A stretch of 5,753 nucleotides of DNA from JADFNO01 sp965369945 (GCA_965369945.1 CBDUST010000286.1:1-5753); one strand, 5' to 3'; shown: positions 1 through 5,753, counted from the stretch's first letter. Program-made: numbers and translations. The notes: generated by a model not told the origin, from the sequence alone.

Positions 1-60
1 GGAATAGGCTTCCAGCCCGTCGTCTTCACTCTTACAGACGGGCAAGATGCCCGTCCCACG
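1..60. repeat. Planctomycete-type intergenic palindromic repeat, left copy
   Basis: The core at 37-55 is a perfect inverted repeat with 8-base arms GACGGGCA and TGCCCGTC around a 3-base loop AGA. Just upstream, CCCGTC at 16-21 can pair with GACGGG at 37-42, so the element can fold in two alternative ways. The flanks (AGGCTTCCAGCCCGTC before, CCCACG after) match a composite intergenic repeat that I recall as common in planctomycete genomes; that family assignment is from memory. A related copy in the opposite orientation lies at the right end of the window. An ATG inside the repeat (47-49) is in frame with radA, so automatic gene callers may extend RadA into it by mistake. Confidence 0.6.
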
Positions 61-76
61 ATTCGTCGGACAGAAC

Positions 77-142
77 CGAGTCGAAACGAAGACACGCACG
101 ACTCGTTCGTCCCGGCGCGCCGGGACTCACTCGCTGTGCGAG
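77..142. repeat. Cluster of inverted repeats upstream of radA
   Basis: Three inverted repeats follow one another. CGAGTCG (77-83) pairs with CGACTCG (99-105) across a 15-base loop. Positions 109-126 form a perfect 18-base palindrome, GTCCCGGCGCGCCGGGAC, which as a hairpin gives a 7-bp stem with a CGCG loop. CTCGC (130-134) pairs with GCGAG (138-142) across TGT. There is no T tract, so this is not a classic terminator. It could be a second intergenic repeat family, structure in the radA leader, or an operator for a dimeric regulator; the sequence does not decide between these. Confidence 0.45.
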
Positions 143-217
143 GCACCCGATGGCGGCCCTGGCCGGTGTCGTAACGGCCAATCCCCGTGCTCTCTACCTG
201 CGCAGTACACTGACGCC

Positions 218-1627
218 ATGACTGGGACCAAGACCAAACGCAAGTCGCAGTTTGTCTGTCGCTCATGTGGGGGCGTGCAAGCGAAGTGGATGGGCAAGTG
301 TCCTGATTGTGGAACGTGGGACAGCCTCGAGTCATTCACCCCGGCAGCGGCCCCGAAAGAAAGCGCGCCGACCGGGCTGGTTCAGTTGTGGACCGGGGAT
401 GATGCGCCTCAGTCGCCCTCTGCAACCCCATTACCGCAGATAGAGGCAGATCAGATCCATCGGCAGCCAACCGGCATCGCTGAGTTTGATCGCGTGCTCG
501 GCGGCGGATTGGTGCCCGGCTCAGTCGCGTTGCTGGGCGGCGATCCGGGGATTGGAAAGTCGACGCTTCTGCTGCAAGTGGCTGGTCGCTTGGCGCGTAA
601 CCACTGCCGGGTGCTCTACGCAACGAGCGAGGAATCGGCGTATCAAACCCGCCTCCGTGCTGAACGATTGCTCGGGCCCGCCGCGAGACTCGATGCTCTT
701 GGCGATCTGCTGGTTCTTGCCGACACCAGCCTCGCGCGGATTGTCGAGCAGGCCCGCAAGATCCAGCCGGCCGTCATGATCATTGACTCGATCCAGATGG
801 TTTATCAGCCGGACCTCGAAGCATCACCCGGTTCAGTCGCGCAACTTCGGCGCTGTTGCACCGAATTGGTCTATCTAGCCAAGGTCACCGGCCTGACGAT
901 CATCCTCGTCGGTCATGTAACAAAGGATGGGCAGCTCGCCGGCCCGAAGCTGCTGGAACATCTCGTTGACGTCGTGCTTTCGTTTGAAGGCGATCAACAT
1001 CACGGACGGCGGATTGTTCGGGGCTTGAAGAATCGTTACGGGACTACGCTGGAGGTGGGGTTGTTTGAGATGACCGGTACGGGGCTGGAGGAAGTGGCTG
1101 AGGCTACTGAAGTGCTGGATCCCGATTCGCCGCCCCGGTCGGGTTCTGTAGTTTGTCCGACTATGTTCGGAACGCGATGTTTACTGGCCGAGGTTCAAGC
1201 GCTCACTGCCACAGGCTTCCTCGGCGCCGCGAAGCGCCGCGCGTCGGGAGTCGATGCCAATCGAATCGCCATGATTATCGCGGTGTTAGAGAAACATGGC
1301 GGGTTGCGATTGGCCGACCAGGATGTGTTTGCGTCAGCTGTTGGGGGTCTGCGAGTCGTAGAGCCGGCTGCTGATCTTGCGCTTGCGCTGGCGATAGCCG
1401 GGGCCCATTACGGGCGAACATTGGATGCCGGAGCAGTTGCGATCGGTGAAATTGGGCTTGGCGGTGAGATTCGGCCAGTCCAACAACTCACCTCACGGCT
1501 ACGTCAGGCGGGGCGACAGGGGTATCGGACCATGTATGGTGCACAACAAAATACGGAGGCCGCCGAACAAGGTATTTCGGTGTCGCCGGTGGCCACAATC
1601 GGCGAAGCACTGGATCTGCTTACATAG
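218..1627 (+). CDS. radA: DNA repair and recombination ATPase RadA/Sms
   Basis: RadA is a cytoplasmic RecA-related, DnaB-like ring ATPase that helps process branched recombination intermediates and extends strand exchange with RecA. From the start at 218 the protein has 469 residues, about the usual length. A four-cysteine zinc finger (C14, C17, C28, C31) opens it. The RecA-like core follows, with Walker A GDPGIGKS at 108-115 (K114), Walker B VMIID ending at D190, VGHVTKDG at 231-238, and the RadA-specific KNRYG at 271-275, where most family members have KNRFG. The C-terminal part, about 300-469, is the Lon-protease-like domain, recognisable from SAVGGLRVVEPAADLALAL and GEIGLGGEIRPV. The frame stays open upstream to an ATG at 47, but those 57 extra residues are low-complexity, partly repeat-derived and unlike RadA. 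The ATG at 218 places the zinc finger where the family has it. No Shine-Dalgarno sequence is visible before this start. The neighbours are unrelated porins, so an operon link is unlikely. Confidence 0.97.
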   Translation: MTGTKTKRKSQFVCRSCGGVQAKWMGKCPDCGTWDSLESFTPAAAPKESAPTGLVQLWTGDDAPQSPSATPLPQIEADQIHRQPTGIAEFDRVLGGGLVPGSVALLGGDPGIGKSTLLLQVAGRLARNHCRVLYATSEESAYQTRLRAERLLGPAARLDALGDLLVLADTSLARIVEQARKIQPAVMIIDSIQMVYQPDLEASPGSVAQLRRCCTELVYLAKVTGLTIILVGHVTKDGQLAGPKLLEHLVDVVLSFEGDQHHGRRIVRGLKNRYGTTLEVGLFEMTGTGLEEVAEATEVLDPDSPPRSGSVVCPTMFGTRCLLAEVQALTATGFLGAAKRRASGVDANRIAMIIAVLEKHGGLRLADQDVFASAVGGLRVVEPAADLALALAIAGAHYGRTLDAGAVAIGEIGLGGEIRPVQQLTSRLRQAGRQGYRTMYGAQQNTEAAEQGISVSPVATIGEALDLLT

Positions 1628-1862
1628 TCAGCGTGATGTGTAAGTTATTGATGCGCAGTGGTTTATGGCGTGATGCGATCGGGTGAAATGTTGATGCAGG
1701 CACGCGATTCGCATGGCAATTCTGAGCGCAACGCCTGCGCGGACGACCATTTTTGGGGCTACAAATAGCTCATAGCGGTGTTTTTGGGTTCGGCGGATAT
1801 TCAATGACGGCAACAACCCAGTGTATTAGCCATAACGCGTTGTAGGACATGCAGTTACCCGA

Positions 1863-1891
1863 GTTTTTCTGGGTTTCCGCCCTGTTTTTCT
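1863..1891. repeat. T-rich octamer direct repeat spaced 21 bases
   Basis: GTTTTTCT occurs at 1863-1870 and again at 1884-1891. The 21-base spacing is close to two helical turns, so both copies would face the same side of the DNA, which is a common arrangement for regulator sites. It lies about 215-240 bases before the porin start, far for a core promoter element but possible for an upstream activator or operator site. Chance occurrence in a T-rich patch is a real alternative. Confidence 0.25.
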
Positions 1892-2004
1892 CACTATTTT
1901 CCCCAATTTCGTGCCTGGGGTGGCGACATTCCGCCAAGTCAGTATCATCTTCGCTTTCAATGAATCGGCCATACTCGGTCGATATGGTGGCAATCACGTC
2001 CGCG

Positions 2005-2026
2005 GTCCGCGCCTTGTTGGCCGGAC
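2005..2026 (+). promoter_or_regulatory. Leader hairpin before the first porin gene
   Basis: GTCCG (2005-2009) and GCC (2011-2013) pair with GGC (2019-2021) and CGGAC (2022-2026), leaving one bulged C at 2010 and a TTGTT loop. A second CGGAC at 2032-2036, part of a 10-base-spaced CCGGACG repeat (2021-2027 and 2031-2037), could compete for the same 5' arm. If this region is transcribed it would be structured, but a regulatory role is only a guess. Confidence 0.25.
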
Positions 2027-2090
2027 GATTCCGGACGGGTGGATGAACTTGGACGGTGGGCTCAGTGTCGGCCTGCGTGTCCGTCAGAGT

Positions 2091-2095
2091 AGGAG
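2091..2095 (+). promoter_or_regulatory. Shine-Dalgarno of the first porin gene
   Basis: AGGAG ends nine bases before the ATG at 2105. It fixes that start, which is also followed directly by a good signal peptide. The second porin gene has the same core at the same spacing. Confidence 0.8.
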
Positions 2096-2104
2096 ATTCT
2101 TCGA

Positions 2105-3841
2105 ATGAATCTGACAAAGCAAGTCGGCCTGGTTGTAGGCGCGGCTGCGCTGACGCTAACGAGCGGCAGCTTTGCCGACACCACCGCCGACGCAAATAAG
2201 GATGTCCAGGCGAAACTCGACAGCGCCTTGGCAAGAATCGATCAGCTCGAGGCGAAGTCGAACGACAATTGGCTCACCGAGCAGCGCGCTGATGAGATCA
2301 GAGGTCTTGTGCAGGATGTTCTGGCTGATGCCGACACCCGCGCCAGTCTTCTGGCCCAAGGCATGTCTGCCGGCTACGACAATGGATTTGTACTGAGCAG
2401 CGCCGATGGAAACTTCCTGTTGCGTATCAACGGGCAGTTGCAGACGCGGTGGATTTACAACGCCTCAGACGGCGGCTTGGCAGGCCTCGATCAAGACGAC
2501 ATCGACGATTTCTATGACGCTGAAATCGGTCTCGGTGTTGCTGCGTTCGCGGTGACGGCCAATCTAAGCGATTCGCAGCTCGAATCCCTCGCAGACCTGG
2601 CCGAAGACCTAGTGGACGAGCTGGCCAAGGAAGAGACGAACTTTCTGGTGGCCGCAGGACTCGAGGACCGGATTGAGGCGTTCCTGGAAGCGGCCTTTGT
2701 TGGCTTCAACAGTGCTGACAAGAACGCGACCGTAGCGTTATTGGGCATTGAAGACGTCGATACCTTCGCTGAGTACCAAGCGTTCGTTAGAAGCGAGACC
2801 ACTTCGGCGCTGACGAACACGATCCGCGCTAGTAGGCGAGATGATGGGAACCGCAACGGATTCGAGAACACGCGGACCAAGCTGTGGTTCTCAGGCCACG
2901 TCGTCAACCCTCAGTGGAACTACATGATTGAGGCGGACTTCGGCAGTGGCGGCGGGCACTTCAACCTGCTTGACGCCTACATCGCCTATGACTACGGCGA
3001 CGGTTGGACAGCCATCATGGGCCAGCTCAAGGCCCCGGTCCTCCGCGAAGAGCTCGTGGACTCCCGTTACCAACTGGCTGTGGAGCGGTCTCTGCTCAAT
3101 AGCAGCTTCACTGGTGGACGTGTTCAGGGTATTGTGATGGACCACCGAGGCGATCAGCTCCACATCACCGCCGCCTATACCAACGGCGCTACACGAACCA
3201 ACAGCACCGCGCTGACCGAGGATACCGAGTGGGCCTTCACAGCCCGCGGCGAATACCTGTTCTCGGGTACTTGGGACCAATTCAGCGACTTCACCAGCCC
3301 CAGCGGCGATGAGAACGGCCTCATGGTCGGCGCTGCGATCCACGTCGAGGAAGCAGAGTACGGTACCGGCTATGTGTTTGGTCCTGTGACAGGGAACAAC
3401 GATGAGCTGGAGATCCTGCTTCTCACGGCTGACGTTTCCGCAGAGTTTGGCGGCGCCAACCTCTATGGGCAGTTTGTCTACCGCAACCTGGACTCCAACA
3501 CTGGTGGAGATCTGGATCAGGTCGGTTTCCTGGTTCAGGGCGGCTACTACCTCAGCGACGACTGGGAAGCCTTCGCTCGCTATGAATGGGCTGATTTTGA
3601 TATTCCCGATCTTACCGTGCCGGGCGGAATCAGCGTCTACTCGTGGGATGATCTGAGTATCATCACGTTTGGCGTCAACCGGTACTTCGCCAGTCATCAG
3701 GCGAAGTGGACGACAGACTTCGGCATCGCGCTGGATCGAGTGGAGTTCTTTGCGGCTGACGCCCGAGCGGGTTACCGCAGCGACACCGGTGGCGACGACG
3801 GCCAGTTTGTGATTCGCACCCAGCTTCAGTTGCTGTTCTAG
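2105..3841 (+). CDS. Outer-membrane porin, OprP/OprO-like, with a large acidic insert
   Basis: This is a probable 578-residue outer-membrane channel for diffusion of small, possibly anionic, solutes. Residues 1-24 form a signal peptide with likely cleavage after SFA. A short heptad-like coiled coil (about 34-52) follows, then the conserved WLTEQRADEIR and DVLADADTR motif (56-79). The barrel starts near residue 103. Barrel features resembling the phosphate-selective porin O/P family include GFENTRTKL (252-260), GQLKAP, QLAVERSLLN (323-332), DFTSPSGDE and TADVSAEFGGAN (441-452). The protein ends RTQLQLLF; a terminal Phe is the usual signal for barrel insertion. Residues 120-251 have almost no counterpart in the downstream paralogue. 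By my count they carry 29 acidic and 8 basic residues, look largely helical and contain no Cys or Trp. They lie between probable strands 1 and 2, hence probably on the cell surface. A strong terminator follows the gene. The substrate cannot be read from the sequence, and other porin families remain possible. Confidence 0.88.
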   Translation: MNLTKQVGLVVGAAALTLTSGSFADTTADANKDVQAKLDSALARIDQLEAKSNDNWLTEQRADEIRGLVQDVLADADTRASLLAQGMSAGYDNGFVLSSADGNFLLRINGQLQTRWIYNASDGGLAGLDQDDIDDFYDAEIGLGVAAFAVTANLSDSQLESLADLAEDLVDELAKEETNFLVAAGLEDRIEAFLEAAFVGFNSADKNATVALLGIEDVDTFAEYQAFVRSETTSALTNTIRASRRDDGNRNGFENTRTKLWFSGHVVNPQWNYMIEADFGSGGGHFNLLDAYIAYDYGDGWTAIMGQLKAPVLREELVDSRYQLAVERSLLNSSFTGGRVQGIVMDHRGDQLHITAAYTNGATRTNSTALTEDTEWAFTARGEYLFSGTWDQFSDFTSPSGDENGLMVGAAIHVEEAEYGTGYVFGPVTGNNDELEILLLTADVSAEFGGANLYGQFVYRNLDSNTGGDLDQVGFLVQGGYYLSDDWEAFARYEWADFDIPDLTVPGGISVYSWDDLSIITFGVNRYFASHQAKWTTDFGIALDRVEFFAADARAGYRSDTGGDDGQFVIRTQLQLLF

Positions 3842-3880
3842 CAACACCACTCGCTCACGGTTCAGATTTTGCTCAAATGC

Positions 3881-3913
3881 ACCGACCGGCCGCCTATGGC
3901 CGGTCGGTTTTTT
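3881..3913 (+). terminator. Strong intrinsic terminator after the first porin gene
   Basis: CCGACCGGCC (3882-3891) pairs perfectly with GGCCGGTCGG (3898-3907) around the loop GCCTAT, and six T follow at 3908-3913. An additional A-T pair (3881/3908) can extend the stem. The hairpin lies 40 bases after the stop codon. There is no T tract on the minus strand, so it acts in one direction. It should separate transcription of the two porin genes. Confidence 0.93.
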
Positions 3914-3953
3914 CTTGCAACCAAGGGTCATTCACTGGGACTTCCTGCCAGGT

Positions 3954-3972
3954 GTCCACTTCCCAGGTGGAC
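3954..3972. repeat. Short inverted repeat between the porin genes
   Basis: GTCCAC (3954-3959) and GTGGAC (3967-3972) form a 6-bp stem with a 7-base loop. The site lies just upstream of the probable -35 box at 3988, a position suitable for a regulator, but there is no further evidence for a function. Confidence 0.25.
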
Positions 3973-3987
3973 TCCGTGCCTCCCTGC

Positions 3988-4015
3988 TTGATGGTCTGCG
4001 GTCTCTCGGTATCAT
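3988..4015 (+). promoter_or_regulatory. Probable sigma70-type promoter of the second porin gene
   Basis: TTGATG at 3988-3993 (consensus TTGACA, 4 of 6) is separated by 16 bases from TATCAT at 4010-4015 (consensus TATAAT, 5 of 6). Transcription would begin near 4022 and give a leader of about 155 bases. The position between a strong terminator and the next gene supports it, but this is a match by eye. Confidence 0.45.
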
Positions 4016-4108
4016 TCGCGTCTTGAGAACGCCGGTTCGTGCGGTCGCTGACCATCACCGAGACGTGTTCATCGATGGCTCCGCCGAGCCGTAGGCGTTT
4101 GGAAACGA

Positions 4109-4150
4109 CCGGCCGGCGTGGGGCAACTGTCACTCTTCCCGGCCGCGGCC
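4109..4150 (+). other. GC-rich foldable leader of the second porin gene
   Basis: GGCCGG (4111-4116), inside the palindrome CCGGCCGG (4109-4116), can pair with CCGGCC (4139-4144). The second arm overlaps the perfect palindrome GGCCGCGGCC (4141-4150), which ends 11 bases before the ribosome binding site. The structure could affect translation. Otherwise the 335 bases between the porins hold only the terminator, the small inverted repeat and the promoter-like site listed separately. Confidence 0.25.
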
Positions 4151-4161
4151 TGAGACGGATA

Positions 4162-4167
4162 AAGGAG
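4162..4167 (+). promoter_or_regulatory. Shine-Dalgarno of the second porin gene
   Basis: AAGGAG ends nine bases before the ATG at 4177. It selects this start over an in-frame ATG at 4039, whose extra 46 residues are Arg-rich and unlike a signal sequence. Confidence 0.8.
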
Positions 4168-4176
4168 TCTGAGCAC

Positions 4177-5589
4177 ATGCGTCGAATCGGAACATTGGCA
4201 ATGCTGATTGGAGTTGGCTCACTGCTGCAGGCAGCGCCCGCCATGGCTGATGACGCGTTTCAGCCTCCGTCCAACGACGAACTTTTACAGCGGCTACGGG
4301 TGCTTGAAGAGAGAGACGCCCGTCAGCAGCGCGAACTTGAGCAACAGCAGCACGAGATCGACGAACTCCGCCAGCAGGTCGGTGACAACTGGCTCACCGA
4401 ACACCGGGCCGATGAGATTCGCAACCTTGTGGCCGATGTGCTGGCAGATGCCGACACGCGAAGTACGCTCATGCAGAATGGGATGACGGCCGGGTGGAGC
4501 GAGCATTTCTTCCTCGCTTCCGGTGACGGACGATTCAAGCTGCAAGTGGGCGGTCTTCAGCAGTTCCGCCATATCTGGAACTTCCACGCCCAACCCGACC
4601 AATACAGGGCAGGCTTCGAGAACACCCGCACGAAGCTGACCTTGCGCGGTCATGTGATCAGTCCCGATCTGACCTACCTTGTGCGCGGCAACTTCTCGCG
4701 CAGCGGTGGCGGCTTCAGCCTGGAGGATGCATGGTTGAGATATCACCTGAACAACGAATGGAATTTTCGATTCGGCCAGTTCAAGTTGCCGTTCAATCGC
4801 GAGGAGCTGATTTCACCGGCCAAGCAGCTTGCCGTCGAGCGATCGTTGATCAATGAGTCGTTGAACATCGGCCGATCGCAAGGGGTCGAGCTTACCTACA
4901 CCGATGCAACGAACCGGGCGAGTCTGGCCTTCTCTGATTCTGGCGACGAAGATCTCGGAGGTTTTGGTTTAGTGGGTACGGGATCGCAGAATTCGCCCGC
5001 ACTGAGCGAGGACACGGAGTTCACCTTCACCGGGCGGGTCGAGCATCTTGCCGCCGGGAGCTGGGCCCAGTTTGACGACTTCACAAGCCCCGTTGATGAC
5101 GAGTACGGATTGTTGCTCGGTATCGGTGCGCACTATCAGCAAAACGAGTACACCGGAGCCTTTTCATTCGGCCGTAACGAGGAACGATGGCTCGCGTGGA
5201 CAGCTGACGTATCGGTCGAATGGGGTGGCGCCAACGCCTTCGCATCGTTTACTTACCACTACGTCGATGACGACAGTGTCGGTCAGGTGACCGTATACGG
5301 CTTGGTCGCACAGGCCGGCGCCTATTTCACGCCGAAGTTCGAGTACTTCACCCGCGTCGAGTATGGGTTGTTCGACGTCGACGCGGCCAACTTCGCAAAT
5401 CTTTATCTCGTTACCTTCGGCGGCAACTACTACTTTGACGGACATGATCTCAAGCTGACCACGGATATCGGATTTGGGATGTCCCAGATCGCGACAGCCT
5501 GGAACAGCGATCTTGCCGGATGGCGCAGCGACTCCTTCGGAGCCGATCCACAGGTCGTGATCCGAACCCAATTCCAATTGCTGTTCTAA
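4177..5589 (+). CDS. Outer-membrane porin, OprP/OprO-like, compact paralogue
   Basis: This is a probable 470-residue outer-membrane channel, paralogous to the porin encoded just upstream. The signal peptide is MRRIGTLAMLIG to about residue 24, with cleavage likely after AMA. A Gln/Glu-rich coiled coil (about 34-68) follows and is longer than in the upstream porin. Next come the WLTEHRADEIR and DVLADADTR motif (72-95) and then a barrel from about residue 117. GFENTRTKL (146-154), FGQFKLPFNREEL (199-211), QLAVERSLIN (217-226), DFTSPVDDEYGL and TADVSVEWGGAN (342-353) align with the upstream protein. The GQFKLPF...ERSL pattern is close to the phosphate-selective porin O/P family as I recall it. 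The C-terminus RTQFQLLF ends in Phe, as barrel proteins do. Where the upstream porin has its acidic insert, this one has only about ten residues (136-145), so it probably represents the usual form. It follows its own promoter-like sequence. Substrate specificity is not visible. Confidence 0.9.
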   Translation: MRRIGTLAMLIGVGSLLQAAPAMADDAFQPPSNDELLQRLRVLEERDARQQRELEQQQHEIDELRQQVGDNWLTEHRADEIRNLVADVLADADTRSTLMQNGMTAGWSEHFFLASGDGRFKLQVGGLQQFRHIWNFHAQPDQYRAGFENTRTKLTLRGHVISPDLTYLVRGNFSRSGGGFSLEDAWLRYHLNNEWNFRFGQFKLPFNREELISPAKQLAVERSLINESLNIGRSQGVELTYTDATNRASLAFSDSGDEDLGGFGLVGTGSQNSPALSEDTEFTFTGRVEHLAAGSWAQFDDFTSPVDDEYGLLLGIGAHYQQNEYTGAFSFGRNEERWLAWTADVSVEWGGANAFASFTYHYVDDDSVGQVTVYGLVAQAGAYFTPKFEYFTRVEYGLFDVDAANFANLYLVTFGGNYYFDGHDLKLTTDIGFGMSQIATAWNSDLAGWRSDSFGADPQVVIRTQFQLLF

Positions 5590-5612
5590 TCTAAGCTGAT
5601 AGTCCGATTTGG

Positions 5613-5640
5613 GCTAGAGCAGTTTCAATGCTCTTGTAGC
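5613..5640 (+). terminator. Possible weak terminator after the second porin gene
   Basis: GCTA (5613-5616) and GAGCA (5617-5621) can pair with TGCTC (5629-5633) and TAGC (5637-5640) around the loop GTTTCAA, with three bases bulged on the 3' side. No T tract follows, so Rho-independent termination is doubtful. Its position 23 bases after the stop codon is the main argument. Confidence 0.3.
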
Positions 5641-5713
5641 GTCCGGGCATGGTAGAAACCGGTCAAAATAGATGCCTCAAGATCGGTGGCATCCCGAGTC
5701 AATCGGAACCTCA

Positions 5714-5753
5714 CCCGTGCGAAGATCCGGTGGCACGGGCATCCTGCCCGTGC
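5714..5753. repeat. Planctomycete-type intergenic palindromic repeat, right copy (cut by window end)
   Basis: Perfect 9-base arms GCACGGGCA (5733-5741) and TGCCCGTGC (5745-5753) surround the loop TCC. CCCGTGC at 5714-5720 offers an alternative partner for GCACGGG (5733-5739), the same three-arm layout as the left copy at 1-60. On the minus strand the loop reads GGA and the arm is followed by CCAC, matching the left copy (loop AGA, then CCCAC), so the two copies point in opposite directions. The element probably continues past the window. Confidence 0.6.

Larger units (their letters stand above)
1628..2104. other. Intergenic region between radA and the first porin gene
   Basis: These 477 bases contain no confident gene. 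A weak GCGCA/TGCGC hairpin (1726-1740) is followed about ten bases later by a short T run and might end radA transcription, but it is not convincing. The octamer GTTTTTCT occurs at 1863-1870 and 1884-1891, exactly 21 bases apart. The part nearest the porin gene is GC-rich and foldable. I could not pick a sigma70 promoter with confidence. Short reading frames occur on both strands; the least poor is on the minus strand (1770 to about 2117) and is discussed under findings. Confidence 0.5.

Noticed and set aside
47..217. N-terminal extension of RadA by 57 residues from the ATG at 47
   Set aside because: The extension starts inside the palindromic repeat, crosses several inverted repeats and is unlike any RadA N-terminus; the ATG at 218 leads directly into the zinc finger at the normal distance.
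1849..2046. Plus-strand 65-residue frame with a hydrophobic, lipobox-like N-terminus (FSPISC)
   Set aside because: There is no ribosome binding site, the hydrophobic start comes from the T-rich patch, and the remainder is not protein-like.
2491..2526. EF-hand calcium-binding loop in the Asp-rich start of the acidic insert of the first porin
   Set aside because: D129, D131 and E140 fit positions 1, 3 and 12, but position 5 is Ile and position 6 is Asp instead of Gly, so the canonical loop is not met.
2891..3931. Long minus-strand reading frame of 346 residues opposite the first porin
   Set aside because: It lies antisense to a clearly coding, motif-rich porin gene and runs through the terminator; its length is a by-product of the codon bias of the plus-strand gene.
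4039..4176. Upstream ATG at 4039 as start of the second porin
   Set aside because: It would bury the signal peptide behind 46 Arg-rich residues and ignore the well-placed AAGGAG before 4177.
3894..4244. Minus-strand frame of 116 residues between the porin genes
   Set aside because: It overlaps the terminator, the leader and the signal-peptide coding region of the second porin, and shows no recognisable protein features.
5591..5650. Minus-strand 19-residue frame MPGRYKSIETALAQIGLSA
   Set aside because: It reads like plausible protein but is very short, has an in-frame TGA five codons upstream of its ATG and no ribosome binding site; chance is the simpler explanation.

Overview
The window looks like a chromosomal piece of a GC-rich, Gram-negative-type bacterium, most likely a planctomycete and perhaps one of the Phycisphaerae. 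Three things suggest this, all from recall and not from a search. First, both porin-like proteins carry the N-terminal signature WLTExRADEIR...DVLADADTR, which I associate with planctomycetal outer-membrane porins. Second, short palindromes built on ACGGGCA-NNN-TGCCCGT sit at both ends of the window, and such elements are common between genes in planctomycetes. Third, the RadA orthologue has no visible Shine-Dalgarno sequence. Two signal-peptide-bearing barrel proteins that end in Phe show that the cell has an outer membrane.

Layout: positions 1-217 hold an intergenic repeat and a dense run of inverted repeats. radA (218-1627, +) encodes the DNA-repair ATPase RadA/Sms. A gap of about 480 bases (1628-2104) follows; it has no confident gene but contains a spaced T-rich direct repeat, a leader hairpin and a questionable antisense reading frame. 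The first porin gene (2105-3841, +) ends just before a very strong intrinsic terminator (3881-3913). A leader region (3842-4176) with a plausible sigma70-type promoter precedes the second porin gene (4177-5589, +). The last 164 bases contain a weak hairpin and the second copy of the palindromic repeat.

The two porins are tandem paralogues related to the phosphate-selective porin O/P (OprP/OprO-like) family. Both have a signal peptide, a short coiled coil, the conserved helical motif and then a C-terminal beta-barrel. The terminator between them and the promoter-like sequence after it imply that they are separately transcribed, so they could be expressed under different conditions. The main oddity is a strongly acidic segment of about 120 residues in the first porin, placed between what look like barrel strands 1 and 2, which the second porin lacks. 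radA has no evident functional link to the porins. No mobile element, CRISPR array, tRNA or rRNA gene was seen. I do not see a clear new multi-gene system; the acidic insert in the first porin is the item most worth following.
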